Of a DNA stretch of 64,000 nt, positions 37,365-46,113 are shown in pieces. Made by a program: the position numbers and the translations under genes. The DNA comes from Devosia epidermidihirudinis (lineage in GTDB: Bacteria > Pseudomonadota > Alphaproteobacteria > Rhizobiales > Devosiaceae): positions 1-64,000 of the forward strand of contig NZ_LANJ01000019.1 of the NCBI RefSeq assembly GCF_000971295.1, in the 5' to 3' direction. The notes beneath the pieces were generated by a model that was given only the letters and a program-made list of their open reading frames with translations, made no database searches and was not told the DNA's origin. Position 1 is the first letter of the stretch. Every line of letters starts with the position of its first letter.

Positions 37365-38306
37365 ATGCCCCGTAAAATCATTATCGACACCGATCCCGGT
37401 CAGGACGATGCCGTTGCCATTCTCTTGGCGTTGGCTTCCCCAGAGGAGCTGGACGTCATTGGCATTGTGGCCGTCGCGGGTAATGTCGGGCTGCACCACA
37501 ATGCCAACAATGCCCGCAAAATCGTCGAGCTCGCCGGCAAGACCGATGTTCCCGTCTACGCTGGCTGCGCGCGTCCGATGCGCCGCCAGTTGGTGACGGC
37601 TGAGCACGTCCACGGCGACACCGGCCTTAACGGCCCCGACCTTCCCGATCCCACCATTCCCCTGCAGGTCCAGCACGGCGTCGACTATATCATCGACACC
37701 CTGATGGCCGCAGAGCCCGGCACCATAACGCTTTGCACGCTTGGGCCACTGACCAACATCGCCATGGCGCTGATCAAGCAACCCGCCATCGCCGAGCGCA
37801 TCGCCGAACTCGTCATGATGGGCGGCGCTTATTTCGAGGTCGGCAACATCACCCCCGCCGCCGAATTCAACATCTATGTTGATCCCGACGCTGCCGACGT
37901 TGTCCTGCGCAGTGGCGTGCCGATCACCATGCTGCCGCTCGATGTGACCCACCAGATCCAGTCGACGCCCGAGCGTCTTGCCGCCATCCTCGGCCTAGGC
38001 AACAAGTCCGGCAAAGCCGTCTACGACATGCTGACCTTCTCGGAATCCTTTGATCTCAAGAAGTACGGCTGGGCCGGTGCGCCGCTGCACGATCCCACGG
38101 TCATTGCCTATCTGTTGCAGCCCGAGCTATTCGAGGGGCGCCAATGCAATGTCACGATCGAGACGGCCAGCGAGCTCACTATCGGTATGACCGTTGCAGA
38201 TTATTGGCATGTCACCGGCAAGGTGGCGAACGCCAATTTCCTGCGCAACGGCAACGCGGACGGCTTCTACAAGCTCCTCACTGAGCGCCTTGCTCGTCTG
38301 CCCTAA
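37365..38306 (+). CDS. Nucleoside hydrolase (inosine-uridine preferring type)
   Basis: The 313-residue enzyme cleaves ribonucleosides to base and ribose. It has the Ca-binding DTDPGQDDAVAILLAL, the tight GNVGLHHNANNAR loop, LTNIAMAL, MMGGAYFEVGNITPAAEFNIYVDPDAA and the catalytic-loop APLHDPTVIAYLL. The start at ATG 37365 removes 13 upstream residues that do not fit the family. It likely serves nucleoside salvage or catabolism and precedes a LysE exporter after 62 bases. Confidence 0.93.
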   Translation: MPRKIIIDTDPGQDDAVAILLALASPEELDVIGIVAVAGNVGLHHNANNARKIVELAGKTDVPVYAGCARPMRRQLVTAEHVHGDTGLNGPDLPDPTIPLQVQHGVDYIIDTLMAAEPGTITLCTLGPLTNIAMALIKQPAIAERIAELVMMGGAYFEVGNITPAAEFNIYVDPDAADVVLRSGVPITMLPLDVTHQIQSTPERLAAILGLGNKSGKAVYDMLTFSESFDLKKYGWAGAPLHDPTVIAYLLQPELFEGRQCNVTIETASELTIGMTVADYWHVTGKVANANFLRNGNADGFYKLLTERLARLP

Positions 38307-38338
38307 GAGCCAATTGCCCATCGGTCCAACCAAGCGTA

Positions 38339-38364
38339 GTGTCCGCCGCAAATCAGGCGGACAC
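38339..38364 (+). promoter_or_regulatory. Perfect hairpin overlapping the LysE ribosome site
   Basis: GTGTCCGCC (38339-38347) and GGCGGACAC (38356-38364) are exact inverted arms around an eight-base loop, four bases before the start codon at 38369. The right arm contains the only SD-like run (AGGCGG), so folding would hide it. There is no T-run, so it is not a terminator. Confidence 0.55.
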
Positions 38365-38368
38365 GACT

Positions 38369-38980
38369 ATGGACCTCTTCACTCTTCTCACCTTCACCAT
38401 TGCATACGCCATCGCGGTTCTGGTCCCAGGACCAGGCGTCGCCGCAGTGGTCGCGCGTGCATTGGGCGGCGGGTTCAAGGGTGCTTTCCCCATGGTTCTC
38501 GGCATTCTGGCCGGTGACCTCGTCTACTTCGTCTTTGCTGTGTTCGGCCTTGCCGCCGTCGCCACCTATTTCGGCCCGGTGTTCACCATCGTCCGCTGGG
38601 CTGGCGCTGCCTACCTGCTTTATATCGCCTATCGCTTCTGGACCGCCCGTCCTGGGGCCGAGCAGATGAAGCCGAAAAACGAAGACCGCCTGAAGACGTT
38701 CCTCGCAGGCTTCTCCCTCACCATGGGCAATCCCAAGACCATCGTTTTCTATCTGGCCATCCTGCCAACGGTCATCCCGCTCGACCAGATGAACCCTGTC
38801 GCCTTTGCCGAACTGACCTTCATCGTGGTCATTGTTCTGCTGATCATCGGCTGTGGCTACGCATGGCTGGCCTCGGCGGCCCGCGAAATGTTCCAGAGCC
38901 CAAAGGCTCTCGGGCGCCTCAACAAGACTGCGGGCGCCATGATGGCAACTGCCGCAGGCTTCGTCGTCTGGCAGCACTAG
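38369..38980 (+). CDS. LysE-family amino-acid/metabolite exporter
   Basis: The 203-residue protein has about six membrane helices and LysE/RhtB hallmarks: VLVPGPGVAAVVARAL, GFKGAFPMVLGILAGDLVYF, LLYIAYRFW, FLAGFSLTMGNPKTIVFYLAILP. It exports amino acids or related compounds; the substrate is unknown. ATG 38369 is used; an in-frame GTG at 38339 would place the hairpin inside the coding region. Confidence 0.88.
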   Translation: MDLFTLLTFTIAYAIAVLVPGPGVAAVVARALGGGFKGAFPMVLGILAGDLVYFVFAVFGLAAVATYFGPVFTIVRWAGAAYLLYIAYRFWTARPGAEQMKPKNEDRLKTFLAGFSLTMGNPKTIVFYLAILPTVIPLDQMNPVAFAELTFIVVIVLLIIGCGYAWLASAAREMFQSPKALGRLNKTAGAMMATAAGFVVWQH

Positions 38981-39163
38981 AAGTAGATCACGCAAGGGCG
39001 CTTTCTCGGTCACGTCATCGGCCACTCTAGAATATCGCTCTGCAATCGTCGTAGATGACAGATCAAGTTTACCAGACGTGAACCTTAGGGTTTGCTGCTT
39101 TCTTAAACCAAGACCCCCTAGTCTATAGACCATGAGTGTCTATGGGCGCGGGGGCAGCCGGTT

Positions 39164-40390
39164 ATGGTATCACTGAAATCTTTCCTATCTGCCGACACGG
39201 TCACGACGACTGCTGTCGCAGATTTGCGCGCCCAGACTGCTGCATTGACTGGCGAGCCATCAATGCTCTGCGTGTTCTATGACAGTGACCACCACGATGC
39301 CCCGATCACCGATTTTCTCGCAGAACGCTTCCCCGGCGTCCCCGTGCTGGGCGGAACCTCCTGCGACGGTGGCATGAACCAGCTGGGTCTAGGCGGCCGC
39401 GGCTCAATTGCCCTTCTCGCCATCACCGATCCCGAGGGCGATTATGGCACAGCCAGCGTCCTGCTTGATGGCGATGCTGCAACCTGCGCCGAGAAGGCAC
39501 TTCATGCGGCATTGGACAATGCTGGTTGCCCCGGCGAACTGCCGGAGCTGATCTGGATTTACCAGGCGCCGGGCCATGAAGAAGAAGTCATCGCCGGGCT
39601 GCGCCGGGTGGTGGGCGACCGCTGCCCGATCATTGGTGGCAGTTCTGCCGACAACGATGTCTCCGGAAAATGGCGACAGCTCGGCAGCGACGGCGTCATG
39701 ACGGACGGACTTGTGGTTGGCGTGTTTCTCTCGTCGGGCGGCGTCGGGTTTGCCTTTCAGGGCGGCTATGAACCTGCGGGCGCCAGCGGCGTCGTGACCA
39801 AGGTCGCCTATGCAACCAACGGCGCTACCGGTGTCGTCACCCAGGCGCGCGGGCGCCGCATCATTACCATCGACCACAAGCCTGCGGCCGAAGTGTACAA
39901 CCGTTGGACCGATGGGCTGGTCAGCGGGAAACTCAGCACGGGCGGCAACATTCTGGCTGAAACCAGCATGCATCCCCTCGGCATTGACGCGGGAAAGATC
40001 GAGGACGTGACCCACTATCTGGTCGTCCACCCCGATCAAGTTCTGGAGGGCGGTGTTCTCTCCACCTTTGCCGAGGTTGAGGAAGGCACTCGCCTGTTCT
40101 CGATGCGCGGCGACAAAGCCCGTCTAGTGGAGCGCGCAGGCAAGGTCACCGCCGCCGCTGTGGCCAACATTCCGGGGGGCGCAGCCAATGTCGCCGGCGC
40201 CCTGATTGTCTACTGCGCCGGGTGCAAGATGGCGGTTGGCGAGCAGATGGAAGGCGTCGCTGATGCTGTTACCAAGAGCCTGCGTGGCGCCCCTTTTGTC
40301 GGATGCTTCACCTTTGGCGAACAGGGCGTGGTCTTGAACAAGAATGCCCATGGCAACCTGATGATTTCTGCGGTGGCGTTCGGTCGGTAA
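39164..40390 (+). CDS. FIST-domain sensory protein
   Basis: The 408-residue protein contains FIST-N (about 30-230; VLGGTSCDGGMNQLG, PIIGGSSADNDVSGKW) and FIST-C (about 235-390; NIPGGAANVAGALIVYCAGCKMAVGEQM, GCFTFGEQG). FIST domains are thought to sense small ligands such as amino acids. There is no output domain, but a GGDEF/EAL protein starts five bases after its stop, so the two probably form a sensor-effector pair. The region before it (39090-39160) shows a GTCTAT direct repeat and no clear promoter. Confidence 0.9.
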   Translation: MVSLKSFLSADTVTTTAVADLRAQTAALTGEPSMLCVFYDSDHHDAPITDFLAERFPGVPVLGGTSCDGGMNQLGLGGRGSIALLAITDPEGDYGTASVLLDGDAATCAEKALHAALDNAGCPGELPELIWIYQAPGHEEEVIAGLRRVVGDRCPIIGGSSADNDVSGKWRQLGSDGVMTDGLVVGVFLSSGGVGFAFQGGYEPAGASGVVTKVAYATNGATGVVTQARGRRIITIDHKPAAEVYNRWTDGLVSGKLSTGGNILAETSMHPLGIDAGKIEDVTHYLVVHPDQVLEGGVLSTFAEVEEGTRLFSMRGDKARLVERAGKVTAAAVANIPGGAANVAGALIVYCAGCKMAVGEQMEGVADAVTKSLRGAPFVGCFTFGEQGVVLNKNAHGNLMISAVAFGR

Positions 40391-40395
40391 GCGTC

Positions 40396-42309
40396 ATGGA
40401 AGGCAACGAAGAACTTCGCGAAACCCTGGTCGGCATGCGCCAGGAACTGGATAGTCTGCGCACCGAGGCCGCACATGCCACGCTGCTGCTGCAGGCCCTC
40501 GACACCCTGCTCGTGGTCAAGGAGAACGACGACCCATTCACCGGGGTTTTCGGTGCGCTCCTGCCGGTTTTTGAGGCCAGCCATGCCATCGTGCTTGTGC
40601 AAGCCGAAGAAGGCTCAGACGAGCTCGAGTGCACCGCGTCCAGCCACCCTGCGCTCCTCTCATTGCGCTGCAAGGCCGATGCCCTTTTGACCAAGGTGCT
40701 GGGGGGCCGCATCGTGACGACGCTGACCGACAGCGCCCTGCCCGATTGGTTGCTCGACACCTCAGATGACCTGAGCAAGTCCCAACCCGCGCTTTACCTT
40801 CCCCTGGGCGTGCGTGACCGGCGCGGGATGCTGGTCCTGCTGCGGCGCCCGGATCAGGACGGTTTCGATCGCGCCCATGTCGCGCTCGCCCGAAAGTTTT
40901 CGCTGCTGGCGTCACACGCCATGGCAGCCAGCCGCGCGCACCAGACCGAGGCGGAAAGCCATCGCCTGAAGCACCTGACCGATCAGCTGACCCAGAGCCA
41001 GAGCGCACTGGCTCATCGCGTCAATCACGACCAGCTCACTGGCCTTGCCAACCGCGCTTATGTGCAGGAATTGGTCGACAAGCGCTTGTCGACGAAGAAG
41101 GACGGCGAGCGGCTCGCCCTGGCCTTTATCGATCTCGACGACTTCAAGCGGGTCAACGATTTCTACGGGCACGCTGTGGGGGATGCCCTCCTCTGCGGTG
41201 TGGCAGAGCGAATCCAGTCGCAGTTGCGCATGACCGATATTCTGGGCCGTATCAGTGGTGATGAATTCGTCCTAGTTCTCGATCCATTCGTGGAGCGCCG
41301 TGAGATTTCGGTGCTGGTCAACCGCGTGCGCGACCTGCTGAAAAAACCCTTCGCCATCGAGGGTCTCAGCGTCAAATGCTCCGGCTCCGTCGGTGTGGCC
41401 ATTTTTCCCACCCATGGCAGAGACTATGAAACTCTGCGCCGCAATGCCGACGCGGCCATGTACAGCACCAAAAGCACGGCCAAAGGCAATGTGACCTACT
41501 TCAGCAAGGCCATGGGCCAGCAGATGGACGAGCGCATGTCCCTTGAGGAGCGCTTGCGCAACGGCTTTGCCGAGCGGCAGTTCCGCTGCGTGTTGCAGGC
41601 CAAGGTCGACATGGGCACGCGGCGCGTTGTGGGCTTTGAAACCTTGGCCCGCTGGGTCGATAGTGAGGGGGTCGTGCACCCGCCTGCGACCTTCCTGCAA
41701 CCTGCCGGTGAGTTGGGGCTGCTCGACGGCATTACCGGCATGTTGCTCGACGAGCTGATCCAGAAACTGCCCACCCTGAACAAGACCTTCGGGCGCGACA
41801 TGCGCTACAGCGTCAATGTGTCGGCAGCCCAGGCGAGCCGCCCCGGCTTCATGCGTTCGATCGTGCGGCAGGTTCAGTCCAGCGGCAGTGCCGGCAATTT
41901 CATGCTGGAGCTGACCGAGGAATCCCTCATCACCGCCAGCGTGTTCCAGACCCAGACCCTGCCGATGATGCGCGAGGCCGGCGTCGGCATTTCCATCGAT
42001 GACTTCGGCACTGGCTATTCCAGTCTGTCCACGTTGGCTGATATCACAGCGGACGAGCTCAAGATCGACCGCTCGTTCATCTCTTCGATCCATCTGCGCC
42101 CACGCAGCCAGTCCATTTTGCGCGCCATTGAATCTCTCGGCGCAGCGCTCGGAATTTATCTAGTCGCCGAGGGCGTCGAGACTGAAGAAGAGCTGCACTT
42201 TTTGCAGGACAATACGGCCATCACTCTTGGCCAAGGATACCTGTTCCACCGTCCCGAGTTTATCGATGATCTGGTGGCCAATAGCGGCCTTGGTGTCCAC
42301 GCGGCATAG
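40396..42309 (+). CDS. GAF-like/GGDEF/EAL cyclic-di-GMP protein
   Basis: The 637-residue cytosolic protein has a short coiled-coil start (5-40), a GAF-like domain (40-180), a diguanylate cyclase domain (205-370) and an EAL phosphodiesterase domain (385-630). The cyclase signature is SGDEF (287-291) with an inhibitory-site RMTD at 278-281. The EAL motif reads ETL (415-417), with ELTEES, IDDFGTGYSSL, LKIDRSFI and AEGVETEEE intact. Both activities are therefore possible. The FIST gene ends five bases upstream. Confidence 0.92.
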   Translation: MEGNEELRETLVGMRQELDSLRTEAAHATLLLQALDTLLVVKENDDPFTGVFGALLPVFEASHAIVLVQAEEGSDELECTASSHPALLSLRCKADALLTKVLGGRIVTTLTDSALPDWLLDTSDDLSKSQPALYLPLGVRDRRGMLVLLRRPDQDGFDRAHVALARKFSLLASHAMAASRAHQTEAESHRLKHLTDQLTQSQSALAHRVNHDQLTGLANRAYVQELVDKRLSTKKDGERLALAFIDLDDFKRVNDFYGHAVGDALLCGVAERIQSQLRMTDILGRISGDEFVLVLDPFVERREISVLVNRVRDLLKKPFAIEGLSVKCSGSVGVAIFPTHGRDYETLRRNADAAMYSTKSTAKGNVTYFSKAMGQQMDERMSLEERLRNGFAERQFRCVLQAKVDMGTRRVVGFETLARWVDSEGVVHPPATFLQPAGELGLLDGITGMLLDELIQKLPTLNKTFGRDMRYSVNVSAAQASRPGFMRSIVRQVQSSGSAGNFMLELTEESLITASVFQTQTLPMMREAGVGISIDDFGTGYSSLSTLADITADELKIDRSFISSIHLRPRSQSILRAIESLGAALGIYLVAEGVETEEELHFLQDNTAITLGQGYLFHRPEFIDDLVANSGLGVHAA

Positions 42310-42626
42310 CAAGTCGGGGGCAGAGTTGTTTGGGAACGCAAGCTGTTGAGCCGCAACAATTCTGCCCCCAACCACGCCTTCTGGGGTGAAGAAGTCGGTG
42401 ACTTTACCCGGGCCTAAACCCTGGTCGGGAGGTCCGACCATTCTCCGAGGGACGAATCAAAGATAGGTGCTAAGCGACTGATTCTTAATCGTAAGGTTTT
42501 CCCTTGCGGTTTTTTACCTCGGTACTTTTTCCAGTGGCGTTTGTATCCACCCCCCAATAATTTCAGATGCATGGTCGCGATTCTTCCTCAACGGGAAGGG
42601 CTTTCGCCAGTGGGGCAAAACCGGCA
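42310..42626. repeat. Gene-free stretch with a long inverted repeat
   Basis: GGGGGCAGAGTTGTT (42316-42330) faces AACAATTCTGCCCCC (42355-42369), 15-base arms with one mismatch around 24 bases. It starts seven bases after the GGDEF/EAL stop and has no T-run. The remainder up to the LuxR start holds nothing I can assign. Confidence 0.6.
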
Positions 42627-43322
42627 ATGCTAGCGCTTGTAGAAGATTATTTGGCACGTACGCTTGCGGCGAAGGGCGATGAAGACATCGTCCTTGTCCT
42701 GGGGCAACTCGCTTCGAAACTCGGTTTCCGAAGCGGGTATCTGGTTGAGTACACGAGCACGCTACGGGCAGCTCTGCAGGTGCTCGACAGCGACCCCGGC
42801 CGCACCGAATGGTGGGACCGTTTCTTCGCCTACGGCGCCCGCTCCAACGCACTCTTTGATGCCCGACGTAACCCTGATGCGCTCCTGCATTATCTCGATG
42901 CGTCGCGTTTCCACCAACCCAACGATCCCGTTCTGACGCTGGCGCGCCAGATGGATATGATCAACACCCTTTTGCTGCCCATCGACTTCGACGGTGAGGT
43001 GGTTGGTTTGTTGGGCTTTTGTGGAGAGAAACGCCTGACGCCGGATCAGGAAATTGCGCTGCAGCTGATCGGTTATAACCTATTCTCGCAGACCCGTTCG
43101 TTCCGCGTTCCGGGCATCAAAACCTCTGCGACCAGCCTGACACCCCGCGAGCGTGAAGTGCTGGGCCTGTCGGCAAAAGGACTGACCTCACAAGAAGTGG
43201 CCGAGCGCCTGGGGATGTCGCCACGCACAGTCAATCACCACGTGGATAACGTGGCGATCAAGCTGGGCACCAGGAACCGCGTTCACACGGTTGCCGAGGC
43301 GATCCGGCGCGACCTGCTTTAG
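42627..43322 (+). CDS. LuxR-type response regulator, solo (copy 1)
   Basis: The 231-residue protein has an N-terminal GAF/autoinducer-like fold (about 1-160; LGQLASKLGFRSGYLVEY, LDSDPGRTEWWDRFF) and a C-terminal LuxR helix-turn-helix (SLTPREREVLGLSAKGLTSQ, SPRTVNHHVDNVAIKLGTRNR). The acyl-homoserine-lactone residues of TraR are not evident and no luxI lies here. ATG 42627 has GGGGCA upstream; 42567 would add 20 unconserved residues. It is convergent with a paralogue, their stops overlapping in TTAG. Confidence 0.88.
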   Translation: MLALVEDYLARTLAAKGDEDIVLVLGQLASKLGFRSGYLVEYTSTLRAALQVLDSDPGRTEWWDRFFAYGARSNALFDARRNPDALLHYLDASRFHQPNDPVLTLARQMDMINTLLLPIDFDGEVVGLLGFCGEKRLTPDQEIALQLIGYNLFSQTRSFRVPGIKTSATSLTPREREVLGLSAKGLTSQEVAERLGMSPRTVNHHVDNVAIKLGTRNRVHTVAEAIRRDLL

Positions 43323-43999
43323 CGCAACAGCCCGCGCCGCATAGCTTCCGCGACCGCATGGACGCGATTGCGGGCATTGAGCTTACTGGACACATTATCG
43401 ACATGCTGGTTGACCGTGCGCGGGGACATCCCCAGCTCGTTCGCAACCATTTCGGATGTGAGCCCAGCCGCGGATAACTCCATCACCTGATGCTCGCGCG
43501 GGGTCAGGGCGACGTGCGGGCGGGAGCTCGACGCCAGGTAATTTGCCTGGACCAGCAACGAGTAGCAGACGATCTCCAGCGCAACCTCGAAATCAGTGTG
43601 GTCCATCCGCTCGCCGGTGAAACAAACCATCCCGCGGAGTTGGGTGTCGAAGGTGACTGGGACGACGGTTACGGTGGTGAAGTCGTAGGTCGCCGCGTAG
43701 GGATAGCTCGCGTCGTCAGGCGATATTTCGACAAAGTGGATGCCGCTGAGCGCCATCCTGTCCGTGGCAGCGCGGACAGAGGATATCAGGGCACCCTCAG
43801 GGTCCCCATGCCACCAGATTGAGCGATTCCTGTCGCTGTCCCAAAGCCTTGTGGCCAGCGAACGATCTTGCGGAAAAACAACGAGAAATGCCCCCCGATA
43901 CCCGAGGTGCTCGGCCAGGTGACCGAGCAGCAAATCGATATCGGCGCTTTCGCGTACATCGGGGATACGGCGCAATATTGCATCTACAAACGCATGCAT
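43319..43999 (-). CDS. LuxR-type response regulator, solo (copy 2)
   Basis: The 226-residue protein aligns along its length with the neighbouring LuxR protein: LGHLAEHLGYRGAFLVVF, LWDSDRNRSIWWHGD, then LTPREHQVMELSAAGLTSEM and SPRTVNQHVDNVSSKLNARNR. The pair look like diverged copies placed tail to tail. Again there is no luxI gene and no clear lactone pocket, so the signal is unknown. Confidence 0.88.
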   Translation of the reverse strand: MHAFVDAILRRIPDVRESADIDLLLGHLAEHLGYRGAFLVVFPQDRSLATRLWDSDRNRSIWWHGDPEGALISSVRAATDRMALSGIHFVEISPDDASYPYAATYDFTTVTVVPVTFDTQLRGMVCFTGERMDHTDFEVALEIVCYSLLVQANYLASSSRPHVALTPREHQVMELSAAGLTSEMVANELGMSPRTVNQHVDNVSSKLNARNRVHAVAEAMRRGLLR

Positions 44000-44276
44000 T
44001 CAGAACGGCCCCCCTATTCATCTTGCACCACTAAGGTAAGCGATTTGCGGTAATCAATCCAGTGCGTCCGCCCGCCGCACGGCACTCACATGGTGTGAAC
44101 ATAGTGCGATAGGCGCGGTTAGCCGTATCGGGCGATAATGCGGGAGGTTCGGAAACACGCTCAAAAACGCCGGAAATTACTCATGCTCAACAGAAAATTC
44201 ATCGCGCTCACCGACAGCGATGGACGCCGGGGCAATCATACCTTTTGATGACGCGATAATTTCTTGGGGGTGGGCA
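44000..44276. other. Divergent intergenic region
   Basis: This 277-base spacer contains a short palindrome TCACA-TGG-TGTGA near 44087-44099. A 21-codon frame lies at 44184-44249 with only weak ribosome-site support. Nothing else is recognised. Confidence 0.4.
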
Positions 44277-44612
44277 ATGACGAATTACGAGCCAGGCGAG
44301 CAGCGGGTTGAGCTGCTGTTCCGCAACGGTACGGTCACCGTTGTGGGAATCGTTCTGGCATTCTCACTGGGCTTTCTAACTCAGTGGGCGAGCAACCCGA
44401 TTCCCTGGACGATGGTTGACCTGCCCACCGTGGGACTGATCTCGCTGGGCATTACGTTGCAGACCATTGCGCTACTCAAACTGCTCCAACATACCTCGCT
44501 CGAACGAACCAAATTTGATCGCGCCACATCCCAGTTCGTGGCTGGCGTGGTGTCGACCGTGATCGGCGTGATCTCCGCCATCATCATCGACTTCATCCAG
44601 CTGGTGACCTAG
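44277..44612 (+). CDS. Small membrane protein, unknown
   Basis: The 111-residue protein has three hydrophobic segments (about 18-35, 48-65, 85-108) linked by short charged loops (SLERTKFDRATSQ). ATG 44277 follows GGGGGTGGG; an upstream ATG at 44220 adds 19 residues without such a site. I do not recognise a family. Its stop shares the palindrome CTAG with the convergent barstar-like gene. Confidence 0.7.
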   Translation: MTNYEPGEQRVELLFRNGTVTVVGIVLAFSLGFLTQWASNPIPWTMVDLPTVGLISLGITLQTIALLKLLQHTSLERTKFDRATSQFVAGVVSTVIGVISAIIIDFIQLVT

Positions 44613-45001
44613 CGCGCGATCAGCGTGATGTTGGGATGATCGCCAATGATCTCCAGCAGGATTTCAAAATAGGTTTGCCCCTCGCCCGCATCGAGCGCCG
44701 CAAGGTCGCGCTCGATACGCGCAGTGTCGAACCTGTCGGGATGGGATAGTTTGGCGCTCAGAAACCGTCGCGTCACATCCCGCCCCAGGCGATCCCTTGA
44801 CCGCTCGAACTCGGTCCAGACCAGATCAATCGCCTCGTTCCCCTCAATGGCGCCAAACCCGCCATAGAGCAGATCGTTGAAGGCATCGAGGCTTTCACCC
44901 AGCTGCCAGTCGACACCTACCATGAACACGCGATTGATCTCGGCGTAGAACGAGCCAATGTCGTCTATGGCGCCGCCGTCGATGGTGATGGTCTTGCTCA
45001 A
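44609..45001 (-). CDS. Barstar-family (ribonuclease inhibitor-like) protein
   Basis: The protein of about 130 residues matches barstar: TITIDGGAIDDIGSFYAEIN, then DWQLGESLDAFNDLLYGGFG, the Asp-rich helix that blocks barnase in the founding member. I chose TTG 45001 because AGGGAG lies seven bases upstream; ATG 45031 would add ten residues. No ribonuclease toxin gene is beside it, so it is an orphan inhibitor or has another partner. Confidence 0.82.
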   Translation of the reverse strand: MSKTITIDGGAIDDIGSFYAEINRVFMVGVDWQLGESLDAFNDLLYGGFGAIEGNEAIDLVWTEFERSRDRLGRDVTRRFLSAKLSHPDRFDTARIERDLAALDAGEGQTYFEILLEIIGDHPNITLIAR

Positions 45002-45065
45002 CGCGCAACTCCCTGCCGTGTCGCCCAGCAATGCGCAGATGATTTCGACGATTTTCGGACAAATG

Positions 45066-45094
45066 AAAAACCCGACCTCCGTGAAGGTCGGGTT
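45066..45094 (-). terminator. Intrinsic terminator of the pentose operon
   Basis: On the minus strand AACCCGACCT pairs with AGGTCGGGTT, followed by TTTCATTT. It lies nine bases after the gguC stop and ends the regulator-dehydratase-SDR-gguC operon. Confidence 0.88.
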
Positions 45095-45102
45095 CCTGTT
45101 GC

Positions 45103-46113
45103 CTAGAGCGCTGTGACGCTCACGAGGCCCTCATCTTCAACAAGCTCCATGCGGTTGCGCAGTGGTTTGCCGAAGGCTGGGGCTTCGATGATGTATTCGT
45201 CGCCGGGTTCGGTTTTCACGGCGAAGGCGTAGCTCATGACGGCCGCGCCAAAGAAGTAGGCATGCAGATCGCCGGGGCGGCGGTGCATGGGGTAGCGGAA
45301 ATGGTAGTGCTCCAGATTGCCGATGGAGTGCGACATGTGCGCTTCGCCCGACAGGAACTCCTCATCCCAGACCACTGCCCCATCGCGCACGATGCGTGAG
45401 CGCCCGCGCACTTCCTGCGGCAGCTCACCTATCAGCAGCTCAGGTCCGATCGAGCATGAGCGCAGCTTGGAATGAGCGAGGAACAGATAGTTCTCGCCTT
45501 CCGTCACATGGTCGGAATACTCGTTTCCGAGCGCATAACCGATGCGATAGGGCTTGCCGTCCGGGTCGTTGATATAGAGCCCGACGATCTCGGCCTCCTC
45601 AGCGCCCGCCTTGGCAAAGGCCGGCAGTGGCAGCGGCGCACCGGGCGGCACGACGCATGTGCCGACGCCCTTGAAAAACCACTCCGGCTGCACACCCAGC
45701 TGACCTGCTGCCGGCTTGCCGCCCTCAAGACCCATACGGAAGATCTTGAGCGAGTCAGACTCGTCGGCATCTTCGCCGTGGGTCAGCACATGCATCTTGT
45801 CGCGGGCATTAGCGCTGCCGGTATGGGTCAGGCCCGTGCCGGTGATGAGGAAACGCGCAGGCTCGTCATGATCGAGCGGCGCCAAGACGCGATTGTGCTG
45901 CAACAGCGCATCGTAATCGACGCTCTCCGTGGTGACGCGCTCCGTGACCACAGTGCTGAGCGCCACCTTGCGCGCAATGGCCGCTTCGGCCAGCTCGCGA
46001 ACCGACTGCGTATCCTTGAGCGGGTGCAGGTGATTGCCGTCAGCCGAGACCTGGCCGACGCGGCGCTGGCCACTTTCGCTGAGATATTGAACGAGACGCA
46101 TGGACAGGCTCAT
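45103..46113 (-). CDS. gguC: GguC/AraD1-type FAH-family enzyme of pentose catabolism
   Basis: The 336-residue protein belongs to the fumarylacetoacetate-hydrolase fold, GguC/AraD1 branch: MRLVQYLSESGQRRVG, GVQPEWFFKGVGTCVVPPGAPLP, EEAEIVGLYINDPDG, GYALGNEYSDH, SIGPELLIGELP. Relatives include XylX, which dehydrates 2-keto-3-deoxy-xylonate to 2-ketoglutarate semialdehyde. That reaction fits the neighbouring dehydrogenase and dehydratase. ATG 46113 has GGAGG six bases upstream and overlaps the SDR stop by ATGA. Confidence 0.85.
   Translation of the reverse strand: MSLSMRLVQYLSESGQRRVGQVSADGNHLHPLKDTQSVRELAEAAIARKVALSTVVTERVTTESVDYDALLQHNRVLAPLDHDEPARFLITGTGLTHTGSANARDKMHVLTHGEDADESDSLKIFRMGLEGGKPAAGQLGVQPEWFFKGVGTCVVPPGAPLPLPAFAKAGAEEAEIVGLYINDPDGKPYRIGYALGNEYSDHVTEGENYLFLAHSKLRSCSIGPELLIGELPQEVRGRSRIVRDGAVVWDEEFLSGEAHMSHSIGNLEHYHFRYPMHRRPGDLHAYFFGAAVMSYAFAVKTEPGDEYIIEAPAFGKPLRNRMELVEDEGLVSVTAL

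Noticed and set aside
42645-42665. Sigma-54-like TGGCACG...TTGC in the LuxR gene
   Set aside because: The GG-GC spacing is 11 instead of 10 and it lies inside the coding region.
44184-44249. 21-codon frame before the small membrane protein
   Set aside because: Only weak ribosome-site support and no context; could be a leader but there is no hairpin evidence.
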